A stretch of 10,352 nucleotides of DNA from positions 6,521,574 to 6,531,925 of the forward strand of contig FN649728.1 of NCBI GenBank assembly GCA_000310025.1, written 5' to 3'. This stretch comes from Ectocarpus siliculosus (lineage: Eukaryota > Sar > Phaeophyceae > Ectocarpales > Ectocarpaceae). Below the pieces are notes generated by a model. The model saw only the letters and a program-made list of their open reading frames with translations. It made no database searches and was not told the DNA's origin. The translations under genes and the position numbers were made by a program. This document shows, piece after piece, positions 1 to 7,326 of the stretch (within the stretch, counting starts at the first letter, position 1; the number at the start of each line of letters is the position of its first letter).

Positions 1-1026
1 GGCCCCACCTCCTCCTCCTGTCGTAGCAGCCGTTGCTGCTGCCCCGTCCGCCGCAGTCTCATCGGCGGCGGCGGCGGCGGCGGCGGCCAAGACGGTGGCT
101 TCGGCGACGGAAGTCGCTGCCGCCGCTTCCGAGCAGGAGACTGCGCAGCCCTGCGTCCCCACCGCCGCCGCTTCGTGGCTGGCGGCGAGTTGCTCCGCCG
201 GGTGGCCGGGGCCGTTCTTTTTTACCATGGTGATGGGGGGAGCGAGGTAGAGACCCGGACCTTTCTCGGCGGAGGCGTCCCGCAGCATGAGCGGGGGGAA
301 CTGGGCGTTGTTGTCGGCGGCGGTGACCCCCGCCACCGCCGCCGCCGCCGCTGGCATAGCGGCCGCCGCCCCTGTGTAGTTGTTGCCGTCCTTGTCCGTG
401 GCGGTTTCTTCTTCTGCTGCTGCTGCTGCCGCCGCTTTGGCGTTCAACGGGAAAGCGGCGACGGCGTCGGCGGCGACTACCGCTGCGGCGGCAGTGGGAG
501 TAGTAGCGGCGAGGATGGCCTGGAGGGTGAGCACGATCGGACGGCCCTTCCTGGGCCTCCCCTCCTCCTCCTCTCCGCCGCCGCCCCGCTCGGAACAGCC
601 GCCACCGTACTGCACGGCATCATCATCATCACCATCATCCCCGTCATCCCCCGCCCAGCCGCGCACGAGGTGTGCCAGATCCTTAGCGTCGAAGTAAACA
701 CCTCGCATTTCGTTGCTCTTCCTGTTCAAATCATCGCCTGGCTTCTTAGCCGCCTGGCTAGCGCCACCGCCACCGCCGCCGCCGCCGCCGCCGCTGCCGC
801 TTGCGGTCACGCCGAACAACCCGCTCTTGTCCCCCTTCACGTTGTAGGGGTAGGAGACGGTGCCGGCGGGCAGGGCGCCTTCATCGATCTCTCCCGCGGG
901 TCCGAAGTAAGCCCACCCCGCCGTGCCGTTAAAGAGGGCGCGGCAGCCGTTGTGGGCATCGCCGGAGGTAAACGCCGACAGTTGGGGCGTCCAGTTAGGA
1001 TCGTTGTTGCGGGAAGGACCCCCCAT
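1..1026 (-). CDS. Unrecognised Ala/Gly-rich protein, C-terminus beyond left edge
   Basis: The minus-strand frame starting with ATG at 1026 stays open for 342 codons to the window edge. Residues 3-76 are compositionally normal, with Trp, Tyr, Phe and Asn (for example NDPNWTPQLSAF, GTAGWAYFGPAGEIDEG). A poly-Gly linker (about 77-88) follows, then the ordered-looking stretch NEMRGVYFDAKDLAHLVRGW (106-125), an Asp/Glu-rich stretch (127-156) and GRPRKGRP (156-163), which resembles an AT-hook but lacks the exact core. From 164 on it is mostly Ala-rich, broken by FPPLMLRDASAEKGPGLYLA (243-262). I chose this frame over the equally open plus-strand frame because only this one gives non-repetitive, aromatic-containing sequence. 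No family is recognised. The start is uncertain: the same frame is open upstream to about 1294, and a C-rich tract ending CTCTCCAG (cut at 1231) could be a 3' splice site, so an upstream exon is possible. Confidence 0.6.
   Translation of the reverse strand, partial: MGGPSRNNDPNWTPQLSAFTSGDAHNGCRALFNGTAGWAYFGPAGEIDEGALPAGTVSYPYNVKGDKSGLFGVTASGSGGGGGGGGGGASQAAKKPGDDLNRKSNEMRGVYFDAKDLAHLVRGWAGDDGDDGDDDDAVQYGGGCSERGGGGEEEEGRPRKGRPIVLTLQAILAATTPTAAAAVVAADAVAAFPLNAKAAAAAAAEEETATDKDGNNYTGAAAAMPAAAAAVAGVTAADNNAQFPPLMLRDASAEKGPGLYLAPPITMVKKNGPGHPAEQLAASHEAAAVGTQGCAVSCSEAAAATSVAEATVLAAAAAAAADETAADGAAATAATTGGGGGA
64..87. repeat. (GGC)8 microsatellite inside the left CDS
   Basis: Eight perfect GGC units on the plus strand encode an alanine run in the minus-strand protein (about residues 314-321). 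Similar imperfect GCC/GCT/ATC tracts at 335-355, 411-436, 621-642 and 765-795 encode Ala, Ala, Asp and Gly runs in the same frame. All the trinucleotide tracts stay in phase with that frame, which supports it being coding. Confidence 0.9.
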
Positions 1027-1299
1027 GGCCGGAGCAGCTGGGTGGCGAACCGCTCCTGTTGCTGCGGTGCTGCGCGAACGAACTCGAGCTCTCTCTTTCC
1101 GAGTGGGGCGCGCGACGTCCGCCTCCTTAGAAACAAGTCCCGTGGTGTCTCCAAAAAACGTTTGCGTGTGCTTCTTCAAGGCCGGTTCCAGCGCTAGCCT
1201 TGTTGATGCTGGTGACGAGTCTCGGGTTTGCTGGAGAGGTGACGGGGTGGGGTGGGGGGGGCGACATGAGGCACACCAGACAGCAGGAGCGAAACGTCA

Positions 1300-1976
1300 A
1301 ATATGTGTGTAACGGGGGGTCAACTCCCACCCTCATGGCGATGTGTGTGGGTGGTCGTTCCGTATCTACAATACTCTGCCGCCGGTGTTCACACCTCTCG
1401 GTAATTGGCGGTACCTACAGCCAGCAAGATCATCAAACACAGACATCATTCTTGTCAGAAGTTTACTCGGTATGTAACCGCCAACCTGCAAAGTTTTCTG
1501 TTGATTTAACTTCTCCCGGTGTTTCATGTACGATACGCGACCCCAAAAGCTCAGTTGGCTCTTGTCACCGAAATTTCTCATCGAAAAACAAAAATGAAAC
1601 TGATTCGAAAACTTGCCCGCTACGGCCACCGGACTTGCCAAGTACTTACAGCGTGGTCCGAAAGCTTTGTGGCGATATGACAAAAAAAAAGACAACATGA
1701 AACCATAAAAAAATCCAAAATTATATGCATATAAAGATCTGTCAGACTTTCTCTCTAATCGGACTTGCCTTCGTTACGGTCAACTCGTCTAGCTACCTAC
1801 AGGCCGTGTTTACGATGCAAGCCACACGTTGGCATGACGAAAGTCGATGTTGTTTTCGACTTGGGTTTGGTATTGGATTTGGATTTCGATGTTCGGATGC
1901 AACCCCACGTAGTGCCAACCCCGCCTGCACACCCGTGTACATATAGAGCCGACCCGAAATCTAACGTAATTTAGCG
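1300..1976. other. Intergenic stretch upstream of the left gene
   Basis: No convincing coding region is seen; frames here are short and of random composition. It lies 5' of the minus-strand gene and so would contain its promoter and any 5' exons, but no TATA box or initiator could be assigned with confidence. A small TTGG/GATTTGG-rich patch is present at about 1860-1890. Confidence 0.4.
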
Positions 1977-2150
1977 AGATACACAAGCGGTCACGAAACT
2001 GCTCGTCTTGTTGAGCCAGATACCCACAGGGAAGCCATCGCCATATACGTTGTCGCCGGGGAGTCCTGGAAACGCTGGTAGCGAGTCCGCTGGGCTATGA
2101 ATTAACAATTCTTTGCTACATATCCCGGACTCTTTGATCCTGCTTTCTGC
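1977..2150 (+). repeat. Diverged copy of a dispersed repeat family
   Basis: This stretch is colinear with 7553-7700. Both have GA(T/C)ACACAAG, then AAACTG, then GTCTTGTTGAGCC (2005-2017 and 7578-7590), then TACCC(A/G)CAGGG, then GCTATGAAT 89 and 82 bases after the GTCTTG, then TTGCTA. The middle is only weakly conserved. The copy ends about ten bases before the inverted-repeat transposon. It lacks the A-rich 3' tail of the other copies, perhaps through decay. Confidence 0.55.
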
Positions 2151-2161
2151 TTTACGTTATA

Positions 2162-2188
2162 CAGTGGGGGTCCCTCTATAGTGCGGGT
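2162..2188 (+). repeat. Left terminal inverted repeat
   Basis: This 27-bp end matches 3823-3849 in inverted orientation at every base; the next base differs (A on the left, T on the right). It also carries the CTATAGTGCGGGT motif that recurs in the subterminal arrays. Confidence 0.93.
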
Positions 2189-2316
2189 ATGTGACACGCG
2201 AAAAAACCCGCACTATAGAGGGCACCCGCATTATGTGCTTTCGGGCGGGACTGAATAGAGCGGGAAGGCGCACTCTTCAGGGTTTCAGAACCCTCAATAG
2301 TGCGGGTAGGCGCACT
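2172..2316. repeat. Left subterminal repeat array
   Basis: Copies of the motif ACCCGCACTATAGAGGG or its complement occur at 2172-2188 (plus-facing), 2206-2222 (inverted), about 2224-2238 (degenerate, CACCCGCATTATGTG) and 2291-2307 (CCCTCAATAGTGCGGGT), followed by a half copy CGCACTATCC at 2310-2319. The first two form a perfect 17-bp stem with a 17-nt loop. Such arrays are typical transposase-binding sites in TIR elements. Confidence 0.8.
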
Positions 2317-2319
2317 ATC

Positions 2320-3036
2320 CACGGAATCACTAGGTTTTAGCATAGGACGTAGCCAAAAGCGAGGGATACTGTATGCAGGTGGCACGGTAGCGCATGTAAC
2401 AAGTGAGGTAGGGAAAAATTGCAGTATCTCTACGGATAGAAGCCTGCATCCGTTCGCAAGTGAGCAGAGAACAGCAAAAGTTGCACATACATCGGGATGT
2501 ACTGCACAGCAGCGGCAAACATTATACAACCACATCCTGTACTGCACAGAGATGTTACGCAATGTACGCTCTGTACCAAAAAGGAAGGCTGCGCACAGCC
2601 CATGTTGTTGTTCCTTGTTCCATTCTGCATTGATAGTTCCGCTTGCACATAATAAAAAACAAGGTTGGGCCTACAAAATGAAACCTGAACTTGCCAAATA
2701 CGAAACACGTCCGTTCACAAACGAAAACGAACACCTTTTCAACACGACCCGGACACACCCACGGAGAAAAAAAGAGAGGGGGGACACTCCAAGAAAAATA
2801 TAATAGAAACAAGGACCCAAAAAAAAATCCTACATTGTACTTCCCGCACGTTCTACCTCAAGTTTTCCAAGAAAACCCCACACAACACAACGCCATCTAC
2901 GTTTGGGGGGGGCGGCTTTGAAGAAAAAACGGCAAAGTGAAACTCGCAGACAGACAGTTGACTCATTCAAACACCCGGCAGATCCACTACCAGCAAATTA
3001 CAGCAGGAGCTGCGTGGGGCAAAACGGCTTGTTGCT
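2320..3036. other. Transposon interior without a recognisable gene
   Basis: No transposase motif is seen on either strand. A plus-strand ORF of 167 codons (2300-2803) has a disordered, low-information composition and starts within the subterminal array, so I do not call it. The stretch 2640-2960 is A-rich with several purine runs. It could be 3' untranslated or filler sequence relative to the minus-strand Cys/His ORF. Confidence 0.4.
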
Positions 3037-3366
3037 CTACGCATAAAAAAACTCCCTAACATCGGCCTGGCGCGACGGCTTCGATGCATGCGCTTCGATC
3101 ATCAACATCCGTGCCCTCTTGAGCAAGTAGCTGGCCTCGTTCAAGCTGCACCCTGCCGCGTAGCTTTCCAGGGGGGCGAAGTGTTTGGAAAGTTTGGAGG
3201 AGAAGCACGCCGGACAGAGGCGGTTCATTTCGTTCTCGCCGTCCTCCTCCACCTCGCCGCATATACCATGCAGTCTGCCGCCACATCCTCCTCGACATTG
3301 GTGGCCGTCGGGGGCTTTGGGTGTGAGGTTGCTAAGTTGGCAGAGTTCGCCTGCTGCACACGGCAT
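3037..3366 (-). CDS. Small Cys/His (PHD/RING-like) putative zinc-binding protein inside the transposon
   Basis: The 109-residue frame carries the spaced set C9-x14-C24-x3-C28-x4-H33-x2-C36-x14-C51-x2-C54. GGCGGRLHGICG lies in the centre and LCPACF closes the set. This is the cross-brace ligand pattern of PHD/RING-type zinc fingers, with the first pair incomplete unless C3 or C9 serves. Residues 59-109 are predicted mostly helical and end FFYA. The family is not recognised. Similar C-H-C modules are common as accessory domains of eukaryotic transposon proteins, so it may be the last exon or remnant of a larger transposase or accessory gene. The same frame is open upstream to a TGA near 3508 but has no other ATG, and CACAG just before the ATG could be a splice acceptor. 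It stops at TAG next to 3037. Confidence 0.45.
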   Translation of the reverse strand: MPCAAGELCQLSNLTPKAPDGHQCRGGCGGRLHGICGEVEEDGENEMNRLCPACFSSKLSKHFAPLESYAAGCSLNEASYLLKRARMLMIEAHASKPSRQADVREFFYA

Positions 3367-3387
3367 CCTGTGCCTCTGCTGCTGTTC

Positions 3388-3440
3388 CTGTGGCCAGTAG
3401 GGGTATGCTGCTGCTGCTATGCGTGGCCGGTAGGGGTATG
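3388..3440. repeat. Two-copy tandem repeat of about 31 bp
   Basis: GTGGCCAGTAGGGGTATG (3391-3408) is repeated as GTGGCCGGTAGGGGTATG (3423-3440), separated by a CTG microsatellite. The second copy runs into a short TG repeat. It lies just upstream of the Cys/His ORF, inside the transposon. Confidence 0.75.
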
Positions 3441-3680
3441 TGTGTGTGTGCTTTTTTTTATTATTATTAGCATCGACCGCGCTAACCGGCTGACCAATGA
3501 AAAGACGTCAGTGCCAACGGGTAAAAATCAAGGTCCCTGGAATGTGGCCAAAATTCGAAAAATGCGCAATGCGCTAAATGCGAACGCCAATACGACTGTG
3601 TGTGTGTGTCGGGAAAATGTGTGGGTTGGCTGTCTAGGTTTGACCGCATCTAGGCGGGTGGTGACGTGGCGTGACGTCAA

Positions 3681-3823
3681 ATCCGCACTATATAGGGTCT
3701 TGAGAGGGGTCAAACCCGCACTATAGAGAGGGTGCCCCGAATAGTGCGGCACCCGCACTATAGAGGACCCAATTTTTGCCAAGCGATTTCACCCGGACTA
3801 TAGCGGGCACCCGCACTATATAA
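3681..3823. repeat. Right subterminal repeat array
   Basis: At least six copies of the CCGCACTATAG motif lie here: 3681-3697 (TATAGGG variant), 3713-3732, an outward-facing half copy GAATAGTGCGG at 3739-3749, 3751-3768, 3791-3808 (variant CCCGGACTATAGCGGGC) and 3810-3823. Most share one orientation. The array is denser than the left one, so the two ends are asymmetric inside the 27-bp TIR. Confidence 0.8.
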
Positions 3824-3849
3824 CCCGCACTATAGAGGGACCCCCACTG
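3823..3849 (-). repeat. Right terminal inverted repeat
   Basis: Perfect inverted copy of 2162-2188, followed at once by the TA at 3850-3851. It abuts another partial copy of the same motif (3810-3823). Confidence 0.93.
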
Positions 3850-3851
3850 TA

Positions 3852-4100
3852 GCCTCTTTTCCGGCAGAGCGCTCATACGTAGGGCAAAAATTATGTTGGA
3901 CCGGAAGAACAAGAACAAAAATAAAAATCATCGAATGATGCCGTCCTCCCACCAATCACATGTCGATTATGTAGGACACTATGTTGGACAGACACAGCTA
4001 ATTGATCGATGGGCACGACGCTCTCGGGAGAATCCCCGAAATCCTCTTGCACAGCAGCACCACACACACCATGCAGAGAACATACGAGACAACCAGCACA
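3852..4100. other. Short intergenic stretch right of the transposon
   Basis: No gene or structured element is recognised. The sequence leads directly into the tandem repeat array. Confidence 0.4.
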
Positions 4101-4690
4101 GCAGCATACGGACCGCTGCAGGCCAAGAGCAGCCAAAGGCACACATCATAGGAGGCGTTGGGTGTGACTCTTGCAAGCCCGTTTGCCTGCTGTCGGCAGC
4201 ACAAGCGAGCGAAGACGCAAGTCAATCTGCGGTTCGTCTGCATCACCTCAACCTTCCGATCTTTGGAGCTTCCCACACAGACGCATCCGCACACAAGAGA
4301 GACAACGAGACGTACACACTGCTGTAGCCTAAGGCCGGCCAAAGGCACACGTCATGGCTGGCGTCGGAAGCTATTTTTAGACCCCGAGGCCTGTGCTGCT
4401 AGCAGCACAAGCGAGGGAACCTGCGAGTGCACACAAGTCAAATCTGTCTGCGGTCTGTTCATCAGTAGGCCGCGATCTTTAGTTCCACCACAGGAGCACC
4501 CCCGACACAGAGACAAGTGAGACGTACACAACGCTGTAGGCCGAAGGCGACCGAATATACACATCGTAGGAGGCATCGGGGGCGATTTTTAGAGCCCGTT
4601 GCCCGCTGCTGGCAGCGAAAGCAAGGAAAGCAAGTGCACACCCACATCCTGCACGGCGACAGCATCCACAGCAAGCAGCAGCAGCAGCAG
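4101..4690. repeat. Degenerate tandem repeat, three copies of a 206-212-bp unit
   Basis: The phase marker GCTG(C/T)AG followed by AAGGC/CCAAAGGCACAC(A/G)TC and GGAGGC(G/A)T recurs at 4115, 4321 and 4533, giving spacings of 206 and 212. Within each unit the order is kept: a GCCC(G)TTGCC/GGCCTGTGCTGCT segment, GGCAGC(A)CAAGCGAG, AAGTCAAATCTG, TCTTTGGAGCTTCC or its variant, and a final GAGACGTACACA before the next unit. The third unit fades at about 4650-4690 into an AGC microsatellite. Stop codons and indels differ between copies, so it is not coding. Confidence 0.75.
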
Positions 4691-4697
4691 CAGCAGC
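4673..4697. repeat. (AGC)n microsatellite
   Basis: About eight consecutive AGC units, directly after the third tandem unit. Confidence 0.9.
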
Positions 4698-4862
4698 ATC
4701 AAGCAGTACATGATGATTATGAGAGCTAAACAGCGCTCTCAGTCATCCCCTGACGGACTGGTGGTATCGGGTGAGGTGTGAGCGTGTGCACTGGTGACCT
4801 CTGTGGTGGCGTAGGCTCCATCCATATCTATCTGCACTTGCTTTGATGTCTCTCTCCGCCCC

Positions 4863-4876
4863 TTTTCGCGCGAAAA
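4863..4876. promoter_or_regulatory. 14-bp perfect palindrome matching an E2F-type site
   Basis: TTTTCGCGCGAAAA reads identically on both strands and contains TTTCGCGC, the established E2F/DP recognition core, in both orientations. A TATA-like run (TATGTATATATATATTTTTT) begins just downstream at 4877. No gene with credible coding content starts nearby, so a regulatory role is only a possibility. Confidence 0.3.
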
Positions 4877-4926
4877 TATGTATATATATATTTTTTGGTT
4901 GGACCCCTATGTATGGGCGTGGAGCG

Positions 4927-4976
4927 TCTTTTCTTAGAGATGGATTCGTTGGGTCATACTAAGAAAAACAAAAAAC
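4927..4976 (+). repeat. Truncated copy of the A-tailed dispersed repeat
   Basis: TCTTTTCT is followed by GAGATGGATTCGTT (14 bases identical to the inverted copy at 7243-7326), then GGTCATACTAAGAAAAACAAAAAAC. It is the 3' end of the repeat with an A-rich tail. Nothing upstream resembles the 5' part of the family, so this copy is 5'-truncated. Confidence 0.6.
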
Positions 4977-4979
4977 AAA

Positions 4980-5577
4980 CAAGAGGCAAGAGGGTGGGAT
5001 GTGTTTCCTTGTCGGTGTTGAAGTTGTCGATGGCCGCAAGACGAGAGCCGAGCAGCACTCCTATTACTACTGCCGCAGGCATAGATATAGGCAGCAGAGG
5101 CGATCGTATCCTGCTTGATTAAAAAAAATAGAGTCAGCGTGCATACGCATGCAGCAGCCGCGTCGCGGGTTGAACTGCAGTATCCGGGGGTGCGTGCTGA
5201 ATGATATGTCATCCTGGTACAAATACTATTAGAAATAGTTGGTCCGACGGTGCTATTATCGTGAGTTATCACACCGTGTTGACGTTCGAAACCAAGAGCA
5301 ATAAAGGCAGCCGAGCCGGCCTTCGCTTCGGTCTTCGCTTGCTAACATACAGGAGCGCGAAAAACGAAGGGTGTGTGTGACGTGTGTTGTAGGATCCTGA
5401 AGTTGCAGTTCTCGAAGGAATCTACTACCGTAGTCTAGACGAAGAGAGCCGGTGTTGAGACAACATTGATGTGCCGCAAAAAAATTACGAGGGTATTTCA
5501 TCGTGTTGTCGCGTCTCCGACCGCACACAACCGTAAGCGAGCGACCGACGCCAGCGCGTGTACCGAGCCTTCTCTGT
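4980..5577. other. Non-coding stretch with small hairpins
   Basis: No gene is recognised. Small inverted repeats include ACTATT-AGA-AATAGT (5225-5239) and a TGCAT/ATGCA palindrome at about 5140-5153. A short minus-strand ORF (5256-5528) has no recognisable features. Confidence 0.35.
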
Positions 5578-6138
5578 CTAACGGTGATGACACCCCAACA
5601 CCCATGTGGGACAGTGGTAGATACTAAATACTGCTGCTGTGGAGCGGAAATCTACCTGCCACGTGCGTTTTGTTGAACACGCCGCCTTTCTTTGCTCGGA
5701 ACTTCCCGGAGGAAAAAAACCACAAAGCACGCTTTTTCTTGTTTCGCGAGACGGCGACAGGTTTTCTCTGCTGCGTCCTAAGCCCTCTCCCACGGATAAG
5801 GAGGCCCAAGCGGCAGCAGGTGTCAGCAGTGATGCACCTTTTGACGGGCTCCGAACAACGTCGTCATAATCTACCACGCAGGAGGAAGGAGGAGTTTCAG
5901 AGAAGCAAAGCGGCGAACTACCGTAAATACTGCTGCTCTGCTGCTGTGTCTCGCTCTCACCTCGCTTTATCTCTAAGAGACGCGACGCTCCGGTGGATAG
6001 AAGTGTCCCCAGATTACCAAGAAGCCTGTTGCCACGTGGGGCAGGTGGAGTGAGGGATGGAGAAATGATGTGTGCGCGAGTGCGCGAGCAGGTTTTTCTC
6101 TCAGGTGAAGAGTGAGGGACGAAAACTCGAGATTGCAC
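5578..6138 (-). other. Unconvincing 186-codon open frame
   Basis: A minus-strand frame is open from an ATG at 6138 to a TAG at 5578. It is Ser/Arg/Pro-rich, has no recognisable domain, and overlaps a second long minus-strand ORF in another frame. The underlying DNA contains a duplicated AGCAGCAGTATTTA segment (about 5624 and 5922), which suggests repeat-derived DNA. It could hold an exon of an unidentified gene, but I see no support beyond openness. Confidence 0.15.
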
Positions 6139-6560
6139 CGCATTTTATTGAACCCGCCCTCGGAACGTTCTTTGAGGATTGAGATCAATCGATCAATCAC
6201 TGAGAGGCACGTTTCGGTCCTCTTGGCTGCCGTAAGCTGTAAGCTGCCTACTTCTATTCTTTGAACAAGAGGAACATCCCGAGGCTCTTTTGGGCTGTAT
6301 GCCCTGGGCCTGTTCTTTGTGGTTGTTGTTCGACGAGCGAGGAACCCAGACACTTTATAAATGTGGTTCTTATACATACAGACAAATAGAGGGAGCTGAC
6401 CGCTGGGTTGTCTAAGATACCACACCCCTAGCAATCCATTCATTCCAACGGCCGGTCGAAGAGGATACATGATGCCAAAATGAAACGATAATGTATTTTC
6501 GGAAAGCTCTCGACAAGACTGCTTGTTCCAACGCCACCATGTTCTTCTGCACACCGTCAC
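5973..6560 (-). other. Unconvincing 195-codon open frame
   Basis: A minus-strand frame from an ATG at 6560 to a TAG at 5973. The composition is mixed, with a short hydrophobic patch (LPLFVCMYKNHIYKVSGFLA) but no motif, signal peptide or family I can name. A random frame of this length is not implausible in a 10-kb window. It is recorded as the longest ORF of otherwise empty DNA between 5250 and 6640. Confidence 0.18.
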
Positions 6561-6639
6561 TGCCTTGCCTCCGCTGCAGAGTAACTAAGCTTTGAAAGTC
6601 GTAGCAGGGGGGTGGTATCTTGTGCAACATGTACGTGTA

Positions 6640-7240
6640 CCTCTCTCCCCCGTTTCATCGTATAATGTACTATACAAGTATTGTTGAAAGCAAGCCGACA
6701 AATATCGTCGGCGTTGCTAGTCCCAAGCTTTTTATTTTTATTTTAGTCGCGTGTTGCGCGTGTGCTGACACCACGAACGGGAAGGACCTCAATTAGCCGA
6801 CACACTACGCAATAATGGTCGTGATGGACGCGGGTACGCAATAAAAAAACAACACACACATCCGATCCTCGGGAAACACGAAATGCAACGTCTACATACA
6901 CACTGTCTGTCCCTTGTACACACGGTAGGCACTCTGTCTGTCCCTTTAACACGGTACGTACTGCTTTTGCCTACCACTCTCGTCCTCTCGTCCGCATCAA
7001 CAACAAACAAACAATGCAACTTGCCGCACACCAAGAGCCATCCCTGCAGGAAAAAAAGCTGTACAAACAAGCAAAAAGCAGCTCCTGCTGCTGTAAGCTG
7101 CTGGGGTATGTACCATTTTTCAGCACGCACGAACAACAGATACAGCACAGGCGAAGGAGCTGAGTCTGCCTGTCTGTGTCTGCGTCGGCGTGAGTAGGGG
7201 TGGGTGTGAGGTATCGCATCGATAGAGTAACGACAGGATG
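6640..7240. other. Non-coding stretch
   Basis: No gene is recognised. It holds a 6-bp stem hairpin (GCCGAC-loop-GTCGGC, 6694-6712) shortly followed by a T-rich run, and a 29-bp tandem duplication at 6901-6957. ORFs on both strands are short and dominated by simple-sequence composition. Confidence 0.4.
6901..6957. repeat. Two-copy tandem repeat of 29 bp
   Basis: CACTGTCTGTCCCTTGTACA then CACGGTAG (6901-6928) is followed by CACTCTGTCTGTCCCTTTAA then CACGGTACG (6930-6958). The copies differ by small indels and substitutions. Confidence 0.75.
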
Positions 7241-7242
7241 CT

Positions 7243-7326
7243 TTTTTTTTTATTCTTCTTAATATGACAGAACGAATCCATCTCCATCATAGAAAAGAGT
7301 CTGAGACAGATTAGCAATGAATTCAT
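7243..7326 (-). repeat. A-tailed dispersed repeat, inverted copy
   Basis: Read on the minus strand, this segment starts ATGAATTCATTGCTAATC, continues through CTTTTCTATGATGGAGATGG, and ends TGTCATATTAAGAA followed by an A-rich tail. It matches 7663-7746 with about six substitutions over some 75 bases, excluding the tails. The A tail points left, away from the right-hand copy. Confidence 0.8.

Larger units (their letters stand above)
2162..3849. mobile_element. TA-flanked terminal-inverted-repeat transposon (pogo/Tigger-like, probably non-autonomous)
   Basis: The ends are a perfect 27-bp inverted repeat: 2162-2188 begins CAGTGGGGGTCCC and 3823-3849 is its exact reverse complement. The dinucleotide TA lies directly outside both ends (2160-2161 and 3850-3851). 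A TA target duplication and a terminal CAG are characteristic of the Tc1/mariner superfamily, and CAGT-type ends with subterminal repeats are seen in its pogo/Tigger branch. The 1688-bp body contains no recognisable DDE transposase or helix-turn-helix DNA-binding domain, so movement would need a transposase in trans. The only reasonable internal gene is the minus-strand Cys/His ORF at 3037-3366. Identical TIRs suggest recent mobility or strong constraint on the ends. Assignment to pogo rather than another TA-inserting group is inference. Confidence 0.85.

Noticed and set aside
175-1197. Plus-strand open frame of 340 codons
   Set aside because: Its product is Arg/Gly/Cys-rich low-complexity sequence generated by the opposite strand's Ala/Gly codons. 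The minus-strand frame gives the more protein-like sequence.
2300-2803. Plus-strand ORF of 167 codons in the transposon
   Set aside because: It begins inside the subterminal repeats, has no transposase motif and reads as random composition.
3672-3679. CRE-like TGACGTCA octamer near the right end of the transposon
   Set aside because: It is a single common 8-bp palindrome in a repeat-dense element end. Nothing indicates promoter activity there.
6694-6730. Hairpin followed by a T-rich run resembling a bacterial intrinsic terminator
   Set aside because: The window is eukaryotic in character, the stem is only 6 bp and no gene ends just upstream.
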